From Lota lota (Eukaryota > Chordata > Actinopteri > Gadiformes > Lotidae): a stretch of 64,000 nt of DNA. The stretch is from assembly GCA_026745465.1 (NCBI GenBank), contig JACYXH010000477.1, forward strand, positions 57,501-121,500, given 5' to 3'. This document shows, piece after piece, positions 1 to 16,938 of the stretch (its first letter is position 1; every line of letters begins with the position of its first letter). The position numbers and the translations under genes are program-made. The notes beneath the pieces were generated by a model. The model was given only the letters and a program-made list of their open reading frames with translations. It was not told where the DNA came from and did not search any database.

Positions 1-835
1 CCTCTCTGTATCATTGAGGGAGATGCAGGTGAGGTGTGACGACCCTAGTATCCAAAGCGAAATAATGCACTGAGTTCTCCAGAGAGAGCATTGCATTGTC
101 ATTTACAAATTGGTCATTTTTTGTGTTATTATTTTAGTGTGTATTTGCGTGACGTGTCTACTTATTGCATATCGATAAACTGGTTTGTTATTTTTTTCAG
201 TGGCTCTTGCTGCTACGAATATTTGACTAAAATCTAATAAAACCTTCGCTCTATTTATAATATATCTCAGATTCTTTACGTTACATTCTTATACGTGTTG
301 TCTTATAAGTGATATATACGAACGACATAACTGCAAGTAGTTTTTACTATTAAAGACCCCGGAATAGGCCTGAGTAAGTGAGCTGTTGCTTTTCAGTTGG
401 AGGCAGCTTCACAGGAACAGATACAACCCAAAATAAGCCCTTGACTTGAATACTATATTTTTCAATTAACACATACAGTGAAATAAAAGTTCTAAGTCGG
501 GTTCCAGTTTTAAATCCATCTATGTTAAGTTGTGAAAGTTATTTTGTGGGGGTATTTACATCCAGGAACTTTGTCAAGCTTGTTAGACTCGGCCTAGTGG
601 TCTCTTGTGCCTAATTATCCTTTTGTGCTTTCTTGATTGTATACACTCGTATATATTTGGTGTTCATGGACTCTTCGGGAATGGGCCTGCTCTCCCTTAG
701 TTTATATGAGGGAAAGAGGTTTGATGAAGAGTGTTGAAAAGAGGAGAGAAGAGTGAGACCAACAATAAGATAAATAAAAACATTGCAGTGTCACACTTAC
801 ACAACTACATATATCATCTACAGCACTACACTGTT

Positions 836-836
<1 letters not shown>

Positions 837-866
<30 letters not shown>

Positions 867-870
867 CACA
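837..870. repeat. (CA)n microsatellite
   Basis: A CA dinucleotide array with scattered interruptions, continuing as degenerate CA-rich sequence to about 885. No coding content. Confidence 0.9.
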
Positions 871-1952
871 ATCACACACACATACAAGTGTACAAGGTCA
901 ATTAAACTTCACATTTGCATTAAAACCAAATCATTTGCACGACATCCCAGATTACCAAAAAAAAGAACTAATACAAATCATCTGAGGAAATCGGGGAACA
1001 CTCAAACCAATAACATTTTACATTTTTCTCACAATTCCACTGACACAAAAATAGGAATGAGTGACAATAACAACAGGAATGAGATTACAAAGCCTTTGGA
1101 ATGTAGGGGGGGGGGGGGGGGGGGCACACAATTACATAATCAACAGTACAGGAAATCATAAAGCTGAGATAATATGGTTGGGCAGTTCTTTGTACTTGGT
1201 CTGTGGCTCGACTGTCATTATGGCTGCAGGTGTCCAGTGATGGTGGCGGTGTCTAGATGGTTTGTTTTTCCTTTCCTGGACTCTGGCTGATCAAGCCCAC
1301 GGCTTCAAGTAAAGAATCCGACAGTCTCATTCGCACACAAATCAATCAACGCAGCCACGATCATTAGCGTCGCTGTGCAAGCCGTTCTGCGGCTAACAAA
1401 CAACAGAGGCACCAATATCAAAGGAATATCGATGTCCAATTTCCAGCATTTTGTTATTATCTCCCTGTAGTTCATTTTACTGCAGTCACAGGAAAGCTGA
1501 AAGCTTTCACTTTTCCAATGATTCATTGAGAATACGTATGACATCATTATACAACACTCGGTTTGGTCCTATTGAAGCAGCAGGAAACAGAAGACACACA
1601 GACGTGTCCGACAGCCTGGGAGGCACCAATGCCGTCTCCAGCGCTCTACCACATGGTCATCATCATAACGCACCATCATTTTTGCACATAGTAAAAAGAA
1701 AAAACATCAAATCTGTTAATTATAATTATACTTCCTTCATATGAACCATTTCCTGACAACATAAATCACCACAACATTGATTGCAGAAAGCGGGGGTGGG
1801 GAAGAGGTAGGTGTGCAAACAAGCCAAATGTACAAAAACAAAACTCAATCCTAAAAGATAAAGATAATCATCATCTGCATATGTACAATATCCTGACACC
1901 AGGGGACACCGAAGAACACACATATTGTGCTGCACTTCCTATAGATATGGGG

Positions 1953-1955
<3 letters not shown>

Positions 1956-2037
<82 letters not shown>
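1956..2037. repeat. Poly-G homopolymer, 82 bases
   Basis: An uninterrupted run of 82 G follows a short G run that is broken by a single A at 1955. It sits in the probable 3' flank of slc25a22, where the transcript would carry poly-C. Open reading frames across it encode only poly-Gly or poly-Pro and are not genes. Confidence 0.95.
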
Positions 2038-2038
<1 letters not shown>

Positions 2039-3520
2039 ACGTTTATTCCCACAAAATGATACACAAATGATAACGCAAGGTGCATTGTGTTTACAATGGC
2101 GCAGCAGTGCACGTCTAGAGCTGCTTAAAGAGGGAGAGCAAAGGTGGGGTGGGGTGAGAAAGTGAGTGAAGATAATGCACATCAAAGTCACCTTGATCTC
2201 CAACGAGATACGACTATGGCAGGAACTGGGTGTAACGCACACACACAATACAGGCTATCCAAGCATTGCCCAGGAGCGTAAAGCAAATACAAACTCTTTC
2301 AAGAAAATGATGCATGAATTCATTAAAGCATCCCGCTAAAAGCCCACATATTGTCATCTGAAACTCAGTGTTAGTTTAATGCTCTTTGGGTACTGTCGCT
2401 GTATGCATGTGTTGGATCATTTCTTTTAAATAAAATAACAAATTAATAAATAAAAAAAGAAGAACGAGCTTGAAGTGATCTGTAAACAATCGTCCCGTCT
2501 ACGATCCAGGATTTCCGGTGTTTCACAATGGGTTACAGTGCTCCTCCCTGGTGTAATTACACTGCCCGACAAATTCAATTAGCACCTTTTTTTCAATCAG
2601 GGGTAATAGCATTTACAGGCTTTCTTAGTGTGTGTACATATTATTGTGCAAAATAACTTGATTAAACGGTACGTCGTCTATTGGAACTGCATATTGTATA
2701 TAACTAGGTCACTAATCATCGTGGAGCCACTGTCACACAATGTTATATATAGTGTTTTATATATATATATTTCTTATAAATAAATCGAGATAAAGGCAAT
2801 ACAGGTCAGCCTCAAGCTGGGCTGAATGGCAGAGTTCCTTACAACCAATTTCAGGCAAGTGAGCATGTTAGCAATACATATCTGGGGTATGTTTGTAAAA
2901 TGTCCAAACATCCTCTGGATCCTTATTTAAAACCGAGGCGTATGCTTTACTCTAATTCGTCTGATAAATCGTCTGGGGTCCGTAGAGCTAGATATGGTTC
3001 CAGTGGAGATATGTACAGTGTCTTGTGCTAATTATCTCTTGCTGTTCTCACTATACGAATATCCCTTGGTTGTCTAAGAGGCCAGTGCTGTGTGGAAAGG
3101 TTTGTGTGGTTTCAGCAACCCGGGGCAATGCATCAACTCTATTTCAACATTCACATCTTAGAGCTTCAATCGATGTTTCCATTTGAAAGACATTTTAAAA
3201 GACTTATGGAAAAAAAGAATAATAGAAAGGATATGTGTGGCTTCATTTCAGAAAGCTAATGTTGCCCGCCTCCTTGCATCACATGGGCCACCGTAGGCAG
3301 CCTGGCAAACAGAAGACTCTTTCCCAAACCACGTTTGAAATCTCGACACTTATATGCAAATGAACAGCTCTTTGTTATCACAACGCACAAAACAGAAAAA
3401 AAAAATGCAACCTTCTTTTGTTGTCGCGCAATGAGATGAGTCTTGATTGGTGAGTCGGTGCAATGCATGATGGGATGACGGACAGGCAGAGAGGAGAAGT
3501 AGGAGGAGGAGGGTGCTTTC

Positions 3521-9257
<5,737 letters not shown>

Positions 9258-10136
9258 TTATCTAGTCCCCTTCAGCTGGTCAACCCTTCAGTGTAGTGTG
9301 CAGCCTGGTCGCCTCAGATGGTGGTCCTGCCGGTCGGTCTGTGTGCGCGTGTGTGAGTGTGTCAGTGTGAACCTGTTGTCCTGTGGGTGTTGATGGAAAA
9401 TGAAGAAAGTGTGGCTTTCTCGTTTGTAGTCTCGACTCCTTGTATAGCACCAGCCTTGTCTGCCGGGGTTGGTTTATGTCTGTGGTATAAACAGGAAAAT
9501 CACAACGAAATGCTAAAGAAATTCAGGGATTTTCCAAAATCAATCATGCAATATTGTTTCAAATATATGGTTGTTGGAGGATTCAATCTATGGATCATAA
9601 GGTCAATAAAAACAAAATATTGGTCATTAAAATTGGTTCAAAGTATTCTGCATAACAGGTTATACTCCAACCCATCCCAGTCTTGTGTGCCAGGTCTAAA
9701 AGAAAGACACACCAACCCAGACAAGGCCATTTATTCCACTGGGGAACCAATGTATTCACATTATTTGGCAACACACACAGCGCACACAGCTGTCGCAAAA
9801 TAGAACCTTCTCTGTGACAGGATTCAATCAATGTATAACGTATTAAATAAATCGAGTGACTGCCTCAGATATCTGGCCTTCATATCATTGAAAGAACCAA
9901 ACCTAAGAAGATTTGTAGAGTTGGTAATTGGACACGCAATAATGTACACATTCCTACTTTGGACCTCCATCCATAGCTCTCTGGCCTTATACAGGTTCAA
10001 CACATCTGTTCAAACTGTGCTTTTCCTCTATTTGCCACAGCAGAAGCTCCAGATTAAAAAAAAAGACGTTTCCCCTTTAGGTTCTCTCCACCCCCTCCAT
10101 CCACCAATCACAGCCTCCCTCTGAGCCTGAACACCA

Positions 10137-10161
10137 CCCCCCCCCCCCCCCCCCCCCCCCC
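10137..10161. repeat. Poly-C homopolymer, 25 bases
   Basis: Pure C run in the slc25a22-pidd1 spacer, one of several long C or G runs in this window. Confidence 0.9.
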
Positions 10162-10471
10162 ATGCACACACCGTTTTCTGTTCCTCTTGGTCACGACTCA
10201 CGACTAGCTCTGATGCATTTCTCATCTTTGCTGACTTGTGTATTTGTCTCTGTGTGACAAGCAGGCCAACGAATATTTTGTATTCTCTGGTGTCTGTGGG
10301 CGGGGGGCGGGGGGTGGGGGGCGGGGGGCGTTAGGGTAAGGGGTTAATCCCCGATGGCCTGATGCTCGTTGAGACACAAGGCTCAGCGTGATTATGTTGG
10401 TGTTGGGTAACATGATCATAGCATGCATGCAGCTGTGGCCCCGTGTTTCGTTTGGCCCATTGGGATCCAGA

Positions 10472-11244
10472 GGTGGGTGTGTGTGTGTGTGTGTGTGCGT
10501 ATGTGCGTATGTGCGTGCGTGCGTGTGTGTGTGTGCGTGTCGTAGCGCGTGTGGTAGCCTGATCACTGAGCTGCCTTTATAGTCGTCCTCAGCTGGGCGT
10601 TTCTCCTCTTTAGACTTGAGCCTTCACTGTGCTTAGTTCCTAGCATGCCTGTGTTTTACATCCCTTCATAACTATCCACCTCCTCCCCCCCCCCCCCCCC
10701 TCCCTGACCATGTGACCTTGAACCTCAAAATCCCCGTTCCAGCAACTCTCACTCTTTTCCCCTTTTGTTTCCTCACTTCCTGTCATGCACTTCCTCCTAT
10801 GAAGGGTCCTCTGGGTCCTCTCTGAACCACGGAATTCACACACTTCTGTTAGCTAGCGAGCGTGACAACACTGGATGTATCATGTAGAATGAAGAAACCA
10901 GCTTAAATATAGAACTGGAGAAGAAGATATTGTGTGTGTGTGTGTGTGTGTGTGTTTGTGTGTGTGTCTGTGTGTGTGTCTGTGTTTGTGTTTGTGTGCG
11001 TGTTTGTGGTGTGTGTGTCTGTGTCATGTCTCGCCAAGGACACTGCAGTCTCCAACAATCAGCTGCCAAATCCCCAAAGAATTCTCTCACTACCCTGAGG
11101 ATAAACTAGGGCACTGTGAAGCCTGAGTCTGCACTCTTGTTTGAGACGGCCGGCGCGGCCCTGATGCAGCAGCGTGCAACCATGGTCATTCTGTCTTGTT
11201 GTGACACTTTGAGTCTGTCAGGAAGCACACAGTGTCTCCAGTCA

Positions 11245-11289
<45 letters not shown>

Positions 11290-11331
11290 TGTGTGTGTGT
11301 GTGTGCGTGTGTGTGTGCGTGCGCGCGCACA
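10472..11331. repeat. Cluster of three (GT)n arrays
   Basis: GT-rich arrays at about 10474-10542, 10931-11013 and 11248-11330. The first two have GC and TT interruptions. The last ends in alternating GTGCGCGCGCAC, an alternating purine-pyrimidine sequence able to adopt Z-DNA. No gene lies between them. Confidence 0.85.
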
Positions 11332-11974
11332 CCGAACAGTGACAGAGTCACTTATTCATGTGGATCTCAAATCCTTCTGTGCTCACTGACAAGACACATT
11401 GCAGGAACTACTTTATATATAAAATCACTACTTTATCAAATGAAAACAAAAGAAAAAAACGATTAACAAAAACCCATTGAGGATCATTGTTCCAAACATC
11501 GACATAAAACGTATTTGCGAGACCGTGAACAAAAATGTGTTTCGAACGGCCCCCTCAAAGTAGACTCTTTTTGAGTGACTTGTGTGCCAAACACGGGCAG
11601 ACATTGTGTTTAACCTTAGAACCTTCGAATTGGCAGATAAGCAGCACTAATGGGTCAACAACAGAGAATGTACATACTCTGCTAGCCTTGAACTGATCAT
11701 GGACCCCTGGACCCGGGACCTTAACGTGAATGAGTGAATGATTGTGAATTCAGATAATAAACGATTGCCTTGTCAGACAGATAAAACCTTCTATGTCCCA
11801 TCCCTGTCTTTGCTCAAACGTTTATCACAGCGGGCCGGGAGTTAAAGAATGAAAAGCTCAGCAAACCCAGCAACGTTATCACAAAGCAATGATATCAGTT
11901 TCCTGTCAATATAATGAGTCAGCGAAGAAGAGACTAGATGGTGAGATATTAAAGCCGCATTTGGACAGTTTATG

Positions 11975-12150
11975 TGGTTCGGGTAGCTCAGGAGGTAGAG
12001 CGGGTTGACTTGTAACCGGAAGGTTGCTAGTGCGATCCCCTTCTCTGCCTGGCTGAGTGTCAAGGTGTCCTTGAGCAAAACACCTAACCCTAACGAGCTG
12101 GCTGTTGCCTTGCATGGGATTTGGATAAAAGTGTCTGCTAAATGTAAATG
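11975..12150 (+). mobile_element. tRNA-derived SINE with V-SINE-like tail
   Basis: The head resembles a tRNA gene: TAGCTCAGGAGG fits the A box, and a degenerate B box ends in GCGATCCCC. It is followed by the fish SINE body GTGTCCTTGAGCAAAACACC and the tail TTGGATAAAAGTGTCTGCTA. That tail is common to several teleost SINE families. Divergence from intact copies makes it an old insertion rather than a functional tRNA gene. Confidence 0.75.
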
Positions 12151-12437
12151 TCCCAAATCAATGTGATATTTGGCAACATTATCGCAATGTAACAATGAAG
12201 GTACACACACATTTTTGGAGATATAGCAGGGGTGAAAATGAACAGGGTTGGGAACCTCATTGTTCTAATAGTGAAAGTCATCCCCGGGTGTTTTTCAATC
12301 GACCATCTGGATGTGTTTGGAGCAGCCCCTGGGGTACTGTAACCATCAATTTATGATCCGCTAGCTGTGGTGGATCAAAACCATAGCAGGAACTTTTACA
12401 TATCGAACCTGGAGTTGACCGTGACTGGATAAATGGT

Positions 12438-12484
12438 GACATCTGGTCTTGGAGCCAATGTCTGTGGCTCCAAGACCAGAGTCA
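12438..12484. repeat. Perfect 16-bp inverted repeat (hairpin) with 7-base loop
   Basis: The arm TCTGGTCTTGGAGCCA at 12442-12457 is exactly complementary to 12465-12480. After one unpaired A, four more pairs (TGAC with GTCA) extend the stem to 20 bp. It stands alone in the slc25a22-pidd1 spacer. Confidence 0.85.
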
Positions 12485-15400
12485 ACCCACATGTTTTAGA
12501 CTGGGAAACGAGTAAAGGGGATTATAAACGTTTGCTCTATGGCTCTTTGTGAGATTGTATGCATTTAACGTACTGGCCCATGTAGAACACACTTTTACTT
12601 TACTCAAAGCATGCATTTGTGTAATAATTTGTTATAATTTCTCTGAAGTCTCTGCAATTACATAACATTGGGGAAGAAAACAACTCTTATCCTGGAGTGG
12701 TGTTTCCTTTAGCTACACTAGTCTAGATTAAAGAGGTTATGTAAGAGATGGGAGATTATGAAGGATGGTGTGTAACAAAATACCAAAACACCGTGGCCCA
12801 CGTGACTTGTTTGGAGTTCAAGAAACTAAAGAATCACATGTGTTTCCCCTAAAAGAACAAGGAAGCCTCTTGTTTCTTTAGCTGCATGCAATACGACTGA
12901 ATGCTGGTATATATAGGAGGTAATTCACCAATACCAGTAGAGATCTATTGCGTGTCGCACGGGCCTATGTATTTCTTTAGCTGCACTGATTGCCATACAT
13001 GTAAATATCACGCTACCTCGACATTTACTCTGGACTTTCTCCAGTTAGCCTTGACTAGAATATTCCAGGATATAATGCACAGAAACCATGGGGATGCAGT
13101 CGTGGTTGCTGTGGTTACATCATCAAATGTCCGTGTTACATGTTTATATACGGACATGTATACAAGGTAATGCAAATAGCGATGGATGTAATGATGCCGT
13201 GTCACAGATAAATCTGATTACAATTTCCTCTTCCCGCTCCCTGCATTGGGATTATAAAGCTAATGCCTATTTATAGCAAGTCTCCCTCTCTCAATCTCCA
13301 TTCACATCATGTGGAGTCAGGGTTATGATTTAGAAATGGCTCTGCCAATGCATTACCTTCTGTTACAGCCAATGCATTATATTGCACTTCATGTATTACA
13401 CTCGTATGAATGGGATGCTGAATATGGACAACTGTGCACTTGTCAAGTATCTGCAACTAGCACCCAGCAATGAACAACCTAGTCTCCTGTTCTACGTTTC
13501 CACTGCATCAATATGACATAGTATCAAAGAACATATATATAACCTTCATGCTTAAAAAAAAAAGTAGCATTTAAATAATACAGAAGATTGTGAGCTAGGA
13601 TGTCATTTTTATTCTGCACATAAACGCCAATGACGATGCTGATTGATAGTCTAACTGCAACTACTAAGCTTTATATTCTTATCAAATCCATGTTCACCAC
13701 AATTATTATTATGGACGAGTAATTGTGGCACCAACTGTGGAGTAAATTTATCATTTCAACAATTTAATCTGAAGCTGGCCTAAATCGTAGAGATTTAGCC
13801 GTCTATTGTTAATTGCTTTTATTTTATTTGATATAAAATCGAGTAGATCAATTGCATATCTTTATAGGCTTATATTTGTTTAATGCAGTCTTTACTCAAC
13901 TCAGCTGTCTGGAAGTAAAAGGCCTACGGTTAAAGTAATTGGATACAGAAGGCATACGCGCTCAAATGACGCCTTCGGTGGGTTGTAAAAAAAAAAAAAA
14001 AAAAAAAAAAGGGGAAACCAGCAGCAAGCCGGATGATCAGAGAAAACCTTGACCCCACATAGGACAGGTCGGCATGCAGGCGGAGGGTGTAATAAAACGT
14101 AGATTTCTGGAGACACGATTAGATTACACCTGTCGGTGCCCCGAGAGCCATTGTTAAAAGTACGGTGATCAGGGTGTCATAGCGGTACGCGAGATGCTGT
14201 AAACCGGCCGCTGTCCTCGTACCTGGGAATGGTTACAAAATGAAACGCAGTCGTTGCTTCAGACGTACTTTGATCGGCACGACGATAACAACTCTTCACT
14301 ACTACACTACAGGACGGCTCGCCTTATCAGTACAGGAAATCCGAGCTTTTCTCATAACGGAAATTATCCGTCGCTGCCATTGCATATTGAGCGACGCACG
14401 GAACCAAATGAGGCTCTTTGTACACGCGTAATGTCTAGTTATTGTGCAATATAGCCTGCATTTACATCCACGTTATCGCCAGGTAAATAGTTCCAAGTTG
14501 AGGATGCCCAGCTCTTGAACAGCAGTATCCGTTATTTAACTGCATGCCATGCATCAGCTAGAAACAAGCTATTCTGCATTCGCCGGGTACATACCTTACG
14601 GTGACCGGTCCTCTAATCAGTGACTGAATACTTCAGCTTCAAAAAAAAAAAAATCACGTTTCGCAATGGATAGCTTTGGCTGACAGGTCGACGATGGCTA
14701 AAGTACCGGTGTTAGTAGCATTTGGGTTCCCTTGAATGGAGGTAGCGAGTGGGAGGAGGAGGCAGCGCAAGAGGGAGGGGTGGATGTGGGGAGCCTAGGG
14801 ATGGTTTGGAAAAGGGGGAGAGGCCCTCTAGTGGTATGGGAGAGAATTGCAGACACGATTTACGCTAACGGTGACTACAAAGGTGCTGGGTGGGGGATGG
14901 ATAAAGGATAACGCGTAATCGTGACGCTTCTCCTCAACCCAATGACCTTGAACACCGAAATAGAAATGGTGGATGATACATGGTGCGACCCTTGGACAGA
15001 TATACAATTATAGATCGACAAGGAAAGTAGACCAATAGAAAAAAGTGTATTCATCAAAACATATGGAATTACAAAATATTTACATTTCATTAAAACCATT
15101 CACAGTAAGTGTATCCAATGTCATACTTGAACGAGATGATTTCAAGGCTAAAATGGTTTCTATTAGAACCAAGGCACAGTTGTAATAATTCAATAAATTA
15201 CAAACTTTAAATTACAAATTCACTTACACGGCTTCATCAATACTACCAGACAAACTATGTTTACACGGTTTTCTTTCCTTCCATTCAGGAACATCAAAAG
15301 AAGGATGTTGGACACACATTGTTTGCAGGGCGGGCCAGCATAAATATGAAAATAAATAAAAGAATGAATTCACAAGGCCATCGCTTGTCCTCTGTTGCTC

Positions 15401-15625
15401 TGTGCCGTAGAAAGACAGGGGAGTGGTGTCTTAAGCTGGTAACTAGTTGCACATGATAAGCACCGGCCAGCCACTCACAGCCTGTGTCCGTCTCCTTAAA
15501 TGCAGGAGATGTGTGCATTTGGACGGCAGCGGTAAGATGGGACGGTGGCACGCGGTTGCTCCAGCGAAAGGGCGGCTATCTGCGACCGCTCTGACGTGAC
15601 CCCCCCAGTCGAACTGTCGGGGCCC

Positions 15626-16903
15626 TTATTGCGGAGGAGGGGGCGGGGGGGCCTCTGCTTCCAGACCCACCCGCCTCAGAGACGCGCTGTATTTCGTCCT
15701 CCCCAGGTTCACGATGTCTTCGATCTCATCCGCCAGGTCCTGCCTGTCACTCTGCACCATGGCCTCCACCAGCCGGGGCACCGCCCCACGCCCGGGCGAC
15801 CCCTGCCCCTGCGCCCGCGCCCACTGAAAGAGCATGTCCAGCACCAGGGCCCCCAGGTTGTCCCTGGTGGAGAGACACAGACAGACCGACAGACAGAGGG
15901 AGGGAGAGACAGAGAGACACAGACACACAGACAGACCGACAGACCGACACAGACAGACACAGAGACAGACAGACACACAGACAGACAGACAAACACACAG
16001 ACAGACACACACACACACAGACAGACAGAGGGAGATACAGAGAGACACAGACACACAGACAGACACAGAGAGAGACAGAGACGGACAGACAGAGACACAG
16101 ACAGAGAGAGAGACACAGACAGACAGAGAGAGACACAGAGGGGGAGAGAAAGAAACTTTCAGTGGAGCCAAACTTTTAAAGTAAAACAAAACCCCAGGAC
16201 CTTAATACAAAATGACAAACTCAATAGACCCTTTTCATAGCGCCGTCATCGTAGGACAAACACCGGTGTCGCTCAGATCACTAATTAGGTGTCTGCTCCT
16301 TTAATGTACCAGGACACGAGTAGCAGTAGACTAAACTAGTGAGGATGACTCACATTGACCATGGCTGAAGCTTTGTCACACATTAATGAAATGCCTGCCT
16401 ACCTATCTATCCAATGTTAATGTGGTGGCTACACTTGTGTTCACCCTGCCCTGACAGCTCTGAGAAAAGGGTCCACTGTCAGTGGGAGTTACCTTCACTA
16501 GTTAAGTCTACTACCTGTTCCCTACTGCATTAAAGAAGCAGACCCATAATCAGTGTTATAAGGGAAACCTGTGTTTGTCCTACAACAACGCCTCAGTGAA
16601 AAGGAGTCTATTTGACACACAGTACGCAGGCATCCATTGCATCACATAAAAGCCCCATATATGTCCCAGGAAAGCCTAGTGATTATCCGCTTGGGTCTTA
16701 AACTGGCTCTTAAACGTTTGGCTCTTAAACGGTAACAACGACTACACATTCATACATTGCAGTATGAACGGCTGCTTCGTGTGGAAAAATACCTCCCAAA
16801 ATATGTTTTCTCCCCGTCTCTGCCTCTAGGTATGCACAGCGAGAGGAGAACGCATGGGCGAATTCCAGAATATGACGAACAGTGGGGGAGGGTCATCTGA
16901 GTG

Positions 16904-16938
<35 letters not shown>

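Larger units (their letters stand above)
1..3520 (-). other. 3' flank / probable 3' UTR region of slc25a22, no other gene seen
   Basis: This stretch lies downstream of the slc25a22 stop codon on the minus strand. I find no exon with protein similarity in either orientation. It holds a (CA)n run near 837-870, a 19-base G run at 1106-1124 and an 82-base G run at 1956-2037. On the minus strand, AATAAA lies at 2042-2047, directly before the C homopolymer, so it is only a possible polyadenylation signal. The length of the 3' UTR cannot be fixed from sequence alone. In human the next gene on this side is CEND1; nothing like it is visible here. Confidence 0.5.
9258..15625. other. Spacer between slc25a22 and pidd1
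   Basis: This spacer between two minus-strand genes should contain the slc25a22 promoter and any noncoding 5' exons, neither of which I can place. I see no protein-coding exon on either strand. Contents include several GT arrays, a 25-base C run, a SINE at 11975-12150, a strong hairpin at 12438-12484, a poly-A run near 13987-14010, and a somewhat GC-richer patch about 14100-14850. The longest open frame (9357-9803, plus) resembles no family I know. Confidence 0.6.

Noticed and set aside
1871-2248. Open frames encoding poly-Gly or poly-Pro
   Set aside because: They are translations of the poly-G homopolymer, with no supporting coding context.
9357-9803. 148-residue open frame on the plus strand
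   Set aside because: No domain, no recognisable similarity, no splice signals; it lies in a spacer where open frames of this size are expected by chance.
11975-12050. Candidate tRNA gene
   Set aside because: Degenerate B box and a typical fish SINE body and tail downstream.
15545-16240. 231-residue plus-strand and other long frames through the CAGA array
   Set aside because: Repeat-driven; the real gene here is pidd1 on the minus strand, whose last exon ends at 15863.
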